The notes under the pieces: model-generated
Database searches by the model: none
Seen by the model: the letters and a program-made list of their open reading frames with translations, nothing else
Told to the model about the DNA's origin: nothing
Program-made: the position numbers and the translations under genes
DNA from: Alloalcanivorax marinus
GTDB lineage: Bacteria; Pseudomonadota; Gammaproteobacteria; Pseudomonadales; Alcanivoracaceae
Assembly: GCF_016785095.1 (NCBI RefSeq)
Contig: NZ_JAEKJB010000015.1
Coordinates: forward strand, 327,267-391,266
DNA length: 64,000 nucleotides
Direction of reading: 5' to 3'
Shown: one piece after another, positions 59,941 to 64,000 of the stretch
How positions within the stretch are numbered: the first letter of the stretch is position 1
Layout of the letters: every line of letters begins with the position of its first letter

Positions 59941-60172
59941 GGCCAAACCCTCCATCGGGGCCGCCTGTCGTCGTGTGCCCCCTTCCGGGAACGCCGTGAA
60001 CCCCCGCAAGCGGGTCCGGCCACCCATCACAGATGGGCGGCGTTCGGCGGCGCGCGAAGCAGTGCTTCGCAACACGCTTGCCTCACCCATGGGGGCTCCC
60101 GGTCAAACATCCTGTTTGACAGGGTCCCGGAAGGGGGCACACGACGACAGGCTACGAGGTGGCGTCTCGCGC
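59941..60172. repeat. Long palindromic element, copy 2 (inverted relative to copy 1)
   Basis: Perfect 28-bp arms (59963-59990 and 60125-60152) enclose 134 bp with four more perfect hairpins: CCCGC-AA-GCGGG (60003-60014), CCCATC-ACA-GATGGG (60023-60037), GCGAAGCA-G-TGCTTCGC (60054-60070) and GTCAAACA-TCC-TGTTTGAC (60102-60120). Arms differ from copy 1 at five of 28 positions, each matched by the complementary change in the partner arm. No protein gene is credible here. With the REP arm and terminator it accounts for the 414-bp gap. Confidence 0.9.
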
Positions 60173-60208
60173 GGCTTTGTAGCGTTGCGTTGGCGGTTGA
60201 ATTGCGCG

Positions 60209-60231
60209 GTAGGAGCGGCTTTAGCCGCGAT
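60209..60231. repeat. REP-type single arm
   Basis: GTAGGAGCGGCTTTAGCCGC followed by GAT, between palindromic copy 2 and the CoA-transferase terminator. Confidence 0.65.
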
Positions 60232-60235
60232 GAAC

Positions 60236-60267
60236 AAAAAAAAACCGCTCCGGGGGGACCGGAGCGG
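60236..60267 (-). terminator. Rho-independent terminator after the CoA-transferase gene
   Basis: On the minus strand CCGCTCCGG-N5-CCGGAGCGG (complement of 60245-60267) is followed by nine T (complement of 60236-60244). It lies 70 bases past the CoA-transferase stop. Confidence 0.8.
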
Positions 60268-60337
60268 CAAAGTCAAGGCAGAGATCTCAGCTGTCAGCGC
60301 AGCGCGGCCCGAGATCGGAGGCCGCGCGGATTCTGCC

Positions 60338-61564
60338 TCAGGCGACCACGCCGTTGGCGAATAGGGTTTCCAGGGCCGACTCGTCGAGGCCCAGCATGTC
60401 GCCGAGCACCGCGCGGGTGTGCTCGCCGAGCAGCGGCGGCGGCAGACGGTATTCCGCCGGCGTCGCCGACAGGCGCAGCGGGCTGGCCACGGTGGGCACG
60501 GTGCCGGCGATGGGGTGATCCATCTCCCGGCGCAGGCCACGGGCCCGGGCCTGGGGATCGGCGAACGCCTGCTCCAGGTTGTTCACCGGGCCGCAGGGCA
60601 CGCCCACCGCTTCCAGAGCCGCCAGCCATTCCGTGGTGGTCTTCATCACCGTGGTCTGGCGCAGCAACGGCACCAGCACATCGCGATGCTCCACCCGCGA
60701 GCGGTTGGTGGCGAAACGCGGGTCCTCGGCCCATTCCGGATGACCGGCCACCTCGCAGAAGCGGGCGAACTGGTCATCGTTGCCCACGGTCAGGATCATG
60801 TCGCCATCGGCGGTGGGAAAATCCTGGTAGGGCACGATGTTGGGATGGGCGTTGCCGAACCGGCGCGGCGACTGACCGGTGGTCAGGTAATTCATCGCCT
60901 GGTTGGCCAGGCAGGCCATCTGCACGTCGAACAGCGCCATGTCCAGGTGCTGCCCCTCGCCGGTGCGGTCCCGGTGGGACAGGGCCGCCAGCACCGCGAT
61001 GGTGGCGTACAGGCCGGTGGTGATGTCGGTGAGCGCCACGCCCACTTTCATCGGCCCGGCACCGGGCTCGCCCTCGGCGTGACCGGTGAGGCTCATCAGC
61101 CCACCCATGCCCTGGATCAGAAAATCGTAACCGGCGCGTTTGGCGTAGGGGCCGTCCTGGCCGAAGCCGGTGATCGAGCAATAGATCAGCTTCGGGTTCA
61201 CCGCTTTCAGGCTGTCGTAGTCCAGCCCGTAGCGCTTGAGCCCGCCGACCTTGAAGTTCTCCAGCACCACGTCGCATTCCGCCGCCAGCTTGCGCACCAG
61301 TTCCTGGCCTTCCGGCCGGGTGATGTCGATGGCCACGGATTCCTTGTTGCGGTTGGCGGTCAGGTAGTAGGCGGCCTGGTCGGTGTCGCCGCCGTCGCCA
61401 TCCTTCAGGTAGGGCGGGCCCCAGCCACGGGTATCGTCCCCGCGACCAGGCCGTTCCACCTTGATCACCCGGGCGCCCAGGTCGCCCAGGATCTGACCGG
61501 CCCAGGGGCCGGCCAGAACGCGGGACAGATCCAGTACGCGCAGGTGGGACAATGCTCCGGACAT
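60338..61564 (-). CDS. CaiB/BaiF family CoA-transferase (probable succinyl-CoA:glutarate type)
   Basis: 408-aa class III CoA-transferase. LRVLDLSRVLAGPWAGQILGDLGARVIKVERPGRGDDTR at the start, the catalytic Asp in AGYDFLIQGMGGLMSLTG, and GEGQHLDMALFDVQMACLANQ are family hallmarks. It is 18 bp after gcdH on the same strand, a common arrangement where the enzyme makes glutaryl-CoA from glutarate using succinyl-CoA. That substrate call rests mainly on the neighbour. Confidence 0.88.
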   Translation of the reverse strand: MSGALSHLRVLDLSRVLAGPWAGQILGDLGARVIKVERPGRGDDTRGWGPPYLKDGDGGDTDQAAYYLTANRNKESVAIDITRPEGQELVRKLAAECDVVLENFKVGGLKRYGLDYDSLKAVNPKLIYCSITGFGQDGPYAKRAGYDFLIQGMGGLMSLTGHAEGEPGAGPMKVGVALTDITTGLYATIAVLAALSHRDRTGEGQHLDMALFDVQMACLANQAMNYLTTGQSPRRFGNAHPNIVPYQDFPTADGDMILTVGNDDQFARFCEVAGHPEWAEDPRFATNRSRVEHRDVLVPLLRQTTVMKTTTEWLAALEAVGVPCGPVNNLEQAFADPQARARGLRREMDHPIAGTVPTVASPLRLSATPAEYRLPPPLLGEHTRAVLGDMLGLDESALETLFANGVVA

Positions 61565-61582
61565 CAGACTTCTCCGAAGCGT

Positions 61583-62767
61583 TTAGTTGGCGAAGGCTTG
61601 CAGGCCAGTCTGGGCGCGGCCCAGGATCAGCGCGTGCACGTCGTGGGTACCTTCATAGGTGTTGACCACTTCCAGGTTCACCAGGTGGCGGGCCACGCCG
61701 AATTCATCGGAGATGCCGTTGCCGCCCATCATGTCGCGGGCCAGGCGCGCGATGTCCAGGGACTTGCCGCAGGAGTTGCGCTTCATGATGGAGGTGATTT
61801 CCACCGCCGCGGTGCCTTCGTCCTTCATGCGGCCCAGGCGCAGGCAGCCCTGCAGGCCCAGGGTGATTTCGGTCTGCATGTCGGCCAGTTTCTTCTGGAT
61901 CAGCTGGTTGGCGGCCAGCGGGCGGCCGAACTGCTTGCGGTCCAGGGTGTACTGGCGAGCCTTGAACCAGCAGTCCTCGGCGGCACCCAGGGCGCCCCAG
62001 GCGATGCCGTAGCGAGCGGAGTTCAGGCAGGTGAACGGACCGCGCAGGCCGGTCACTTCCGGGAACATGTTCTCTTCCGGCACGAACACGTTGTCCATCA
62101 CGATTTCACCGGTGATGGAAGCGCGCAGGCCCACCTTGCCGTGGATCGCCGGCGCGGACAGGCCCTTCCAGCCTTTCTCCAGGATGAAGCCCCGGATCTT
62201 GCCGTCCTCGGTCTTGGCCCAGACCACGAAGACATCAGCGATCGGGCTGTTGGTGATCCACATCTTGGCGCCGGTCAGGCTGTAACCGCCGTCCACTTTC
62301 TTGGCGCGGGTCACCATGCTGCCCGGATCGGAGCCGTGGTCCGGCTCGGTCAGACCGAAACAACCGATCCACTCACCGCTGGCCAGCTTGGGCAGGTATT
62401 TCTGTTTCTGCTCTTCGGAGCCGAATTCGTTGATCGGCACCATCACCAGGGAAGACTGCACGCTCATCATGGACCGGTAACCGGAATCCACGCGCTCCAC
62501 CTCACGGGCGATCAGGCCGTAGCATACGTAGTTCATGCCGGCGCCGCCGTAGGCTTCCGGAATGGTGGCGCCGAGCAGGCCCAGCTCGCCCATCTCGCGG
62601 AAGATGGCCGGGTCGGTCTTCTCGTTGCGGAAGGCCTCCAGCACGCGGGGCGCCAGTTTGTCCTGGCAGTATTGGCGGGCGGAGTCCGCCACCATGCGTT
62701 CGTCTTCGGTGAGCTGCTGATCGAGCAGCAGGGGGCTTTCCCAGTTGAACGAAGCCTGATTCGCCAT
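61583..62767 (-). CDS. gcdH: Glutaryl-CoA dehydrogenase
   Basis: 394-aa acyl-CoA dehydrogenase that oxidises and decarboxylates glutaryl-CoA to crotonyl-CoA in lysine, tryptophan and glutarate breakdown. Diagnostic stretches: GYRSMMSVQSSLVMVPI, GCFGLTEPDHGSDPGSM, GGYSLTGAKMWITNSPIADVF, FGRPLAANQLIQKKLADMQTEI, and catalytic Glu in NTYEGTHDVHALILGR. ATG at 62767 with AGGTGG upstream is preferred over a GTG at 62776. Operon with the CoA-transferase; divergent LysR gene. Confidence 0.93.
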   Translation of the reverse strand: MANQASFNWESPLLLDQQLTEDERMVADSARQYCQDKLAPRVLEAFRNEKTDPAIFREMGELGLLGATIPEAYGGAGMNYVCYGLIAREVERVDSGYRSMMSVQSSLVMVPINEFGSEEQKQKYLPKLASGEWIGCFGLTEPDHGSDPGSMVTRAKKVDGGYSLTGAKMWITNSPIADVFVVWAKTEDGKIRGFILEKGWKGLSAPAIHGKVGLRASITGEIVMDNVFVPEENMFPEVTGLRGPFTCLNSARYGIAWGALGAAEDCWFKARQYTLDRKQFGRPLAANQLIQKKLADMQTEITLGLQGCLRLGRMKDEGTAAVEITSIMKRNSCGKSLDIARLARDMMGGNGISDEFGVARHLVNLEVVNTYEGTHDVHALILGRAQTGLQAFAN

Positions 62768-62829
62768 GATGTCCACCTATGCATTTGTTGATATAGAGCG
62801 CCGCGGCGAGGGCGGGACCCGTAAAGGGC

Positions 62830-62844
62830 GTCCATCCTATGGAC
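62830..62844. promoter_or_regulatory. LysR-type dyad between gcdH and its divergent regulator
   Basis: GTCCAT-CCT-ATGGAC, a perfect 15-bp dyad that also fits the T-N11-A form of LysR boxes, 63 bp before the gcdH start and 80 bp before the LysR start. Confidence 0.55.
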
Positions 62845-62924
62845 CTGTTATCCCTCTCCGCAAGCGATTAATATTCACCCCATTGTGCTTTTTCCTCACT
62901 TCAAGAACCCGCCCCGGAGACACC

Positions 62925-63824
62925 ATGCGCCGCAACATTCCCAGCACCACCGCCCTGGTGGGCTTCGAGGCCGCCGCCCGCCACCAGAGTTTCACCAAGG
63001 CCGCCGAGGAACTGTCCCTCACACAGAGCGCGATCTGCCGCCAGATCAATGGTCTGGAGGAATTCCTGGGGGTGAAGCTGTTCCGGCGCGGGCGCCAGGG
63101 CGTGCACCTGACACCCGCCGGCCTGCACTACAGCCGCCAGGTCAGCGCGCGCCTCAACGAGCTGGAACGGGATACCCTGGCAGCCATGGGCAAGCATGGC
63201 ACGAATAACATTTTGGAACTGGCGGTGGTGCCCACCTTCGGCACCCGCTGGCTACTGCCCCGGCTCGCCGCGTTCCGTGAACGGCACCCGGACATCACCG
63301 TGAACCTGACCAACCGCACCCGGCCGTTTCTGTTCGCCGACACCCGCTTCGACGCCGCCATCTACTTCGGCGACGGCCAGTGGCCGGGCACCACGGCGGT
63401 ACCACTGATGCACGAAGAGCCAGTGCCGGTGTGCCACCCGGACCTGGCCGGCGACGGCCACCTGGACGGCGAGGCCATCGCCCGGCTGCCGTTGCTGCAA
63501 CAGACCACCCGCCCCTATATGTGGCGGACCTGGTTCGAATCCCTGGGCCTGAAAGTGGAACGGGACATGGCCGGACCCCGCTACGAGCTGTTCACCATGC
63601 TCGCCGAGGCGGCGATTCAGAAGATGGGGGTAGCGCTGATTCCGCCGTTCCTGATCACCAAGGAGCTGGACAGCGGCCAGTTGGTGATTCCGTTCCGGCA
63701 CAGCTTCCGCAGCAACGACGCCTACCAGTTCGTGGTGCCTGACAGCCAGCGCGGCAACGAGACCCTGGCGCACTTCCAGACCTGGCTGGTGGACGCCGCC
63801 CGCCGCTTCAGCGGTACCCCCTAG
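62925..63824 (+). CDS. LysR-family regulator (GcvA/GcdR-like)
   Basis: 299-aa regulator from ATG 62925 (CCGGAGA upstream; the frame is open from 62766). Helix-turn-helix LVGFEAAARHQSFTKAAEELSLTQSAICRQINGLEEFLGVKLFRRGRQGVHLTPAG, then an effector domain with VVPTFGTRWLLPRLAAFRERHPDITVNL, typical of the GcvA branch. Divergent from gcdH and the CoA-transferase, which it most likely activates when glutarate-type metabolites are present. Confidence 0.9.
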   Translation: MRRNIPSTTALVGFEAAARHQSFTKAAEELSLTQSAICRQINGLEEFLGVKLFRRGRQGVHLTPAGLHYSRQVSARLNELERDTLAAMGKHGTNNILELAVVPTFGTRWLLPRLAAFRERHPDITVNLTNRTRPFLFADTRFDAAIYFGDGQWPGTTAVPLMHEEPVPVCHPDLAGDGHLDGEAIARLPLLQQTTRPYMWRTWFESLGLKVERDMAGPRYELFTMLAEAAIQKMGVALIPPFLITKELDSGQLVIPFRHSFRSNDAYQFVVPDSQRGNETLAHFQTWLVDAARRFSGTP

Positions 63825-63889
63825 GGCGGCGTTCCCTTCAGTCGCGATCCGCTCCGGTGCCATCTTCATCGCGACTGAAGTCGCTCCTT
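63825..63889. repeat. REP-type pair after the LysR gene
   Basis: TTCAGTCGCGATCCG (63837-63851) and the opposed ATCGCGACTGAAGTCGCTCC (63868-63887), the same family as at 38710. It begins at the LysR stop. Confidence 0.65.
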
Positions 63890-63929
63890 GTGTCTCTCCG
63901 CAGGGAGATGATTAGCTACCATCCCCTGT

Positions 63930-63998
63930 CAGCCCGGTGGCAACCCGAGTCGCTCCTGAGGTCCTTGAACCTGTGCCGTAGATCGGACCACCGGGCTG
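63930..63998. other. Unassigned structured sequence at the window edge
   Basis: CAGCCCGGTGG (63930-63940) and CCACCGGGCTG (63988-63998) are perfect 11-bp complements enclosing 47 bases, which include AGGT-N6-ACCT (63958-63971). No ORF of note. It could be an RNA gene or leader running past the window; I cannot match it to 6S, SRP, tmRNA or RNase P from memory. Orientation unknown. Confidence 0.4.
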
Positions 63999-64000
63999 TT

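Noticed and set aside
59975..60364. 129-codon open frame through palindromic copy 2
   Set aside because: Composed of the repeat element, a REP arm and terminator sequence; no plausible protein.
63930..64000. 6S, SRP, tmRNA or RNase P RNA
   Set aside because: The conserved words of those RNAs that I can recall are absent and the enclosed structure is only about 70 bases in the window.

Overview
The window is 64 kb of GC-rich, gene-dense chromosome from a gammaproteobacterium. A flavoprotein closely resembling the long-chain-alkane monooxygenase AlmA, many acyl-CoA enzymes, a gcdH-type glutaryl-CoA dehydrogenase, late cobalamin genes, and REP-like intergenic hairpins of the kind common in Pseudomonas and Alcanivorax together suggest a hydrocarbon-degrading Alcanivorax/Alloalcanivorax relative. 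This assignment is inference; no rRNA or other taxonomic marker lies in the window.

Region by region. (1) 1-10188, minus strand: a catabolic cluster for an aromatic acid, with GntR regulator, TAXI-TRAP importer, BenABC-type ring-hydroxylating dioxygenase, zinc alcohol dehydrogenase, extradiol ring-cleavage dioxygenase, and a 2-hydroxymuconic-semialdehyde-type dehydrogenase cut by the window edge. Together they describe uptake, dihydroxylation, rearomatisation, meta cleavage and semialdehyde oxidation. (2) 10318-16147: CHAD protein, AlmA-like monooxygenase, acyl-CoA dehydrogenase, LysR regulator and aldo/keto reductase. (3) 16170-20395: a TetR-controlled SDR / ferritin-like / Baeyer-Villiger-type monooxygenase operon; the monooxygenase carries a histone-H1-like Lys/Ala tail. 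(4) 20418-27510: DUF2147 protein, class-V aminotransferase, D-2-hydroxyacid dehydrogenase, and a single-chain biotin-dependent acyl-CoA carboxylase divergent from its TetR regulator. (5) 27572-34954: a complete Dpp/Opp-type ABC importer followed by an acyl-CoA synthetase.

(6) 34961-37463: a 7-bp tandem array, a 37-codon membrane-peptide gene, and a lipoprotein gene behind a Pho-box-like site. (7) 37720-51511: MarR regulator, then late cobalamin synthesis and uptake: cobU, cobS-cobC-cobT on the minus strand, cbiB-cobD, then a B12 riboswitch leading btuB-btuF-btuC-btuD-cbiA-cobO-cobQ. There are no corrin-ring genes here, so locally this is corrinoid import, adenosylation, amidation and nucleotide-loop assembly. 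(8) 51528-60337: metallophosphoesterase lipoprotein, HD-domain protein, Crp/Fnr regulator, small membrane protein, cysQ, nudE, a third Baeyer-Villiger-type monooxygenase and its AraC regulator. (9) 60338-63824: CoA-transferase plus gcdH with a divergent LysR regulator, a glutarate/glutaryl-CoA module. The last 110 bases hold a REP-type element and a structured, unassigned sequence.

The most unusual non-coding signal is a pair of long palindromic elements (51528-51676 and 59941-60172). Each has perfect 28-bp arms, and the arms differ between copies at five positions that are all compensated on the opposite arm. The larger copy encloses four more perfect hairpins.
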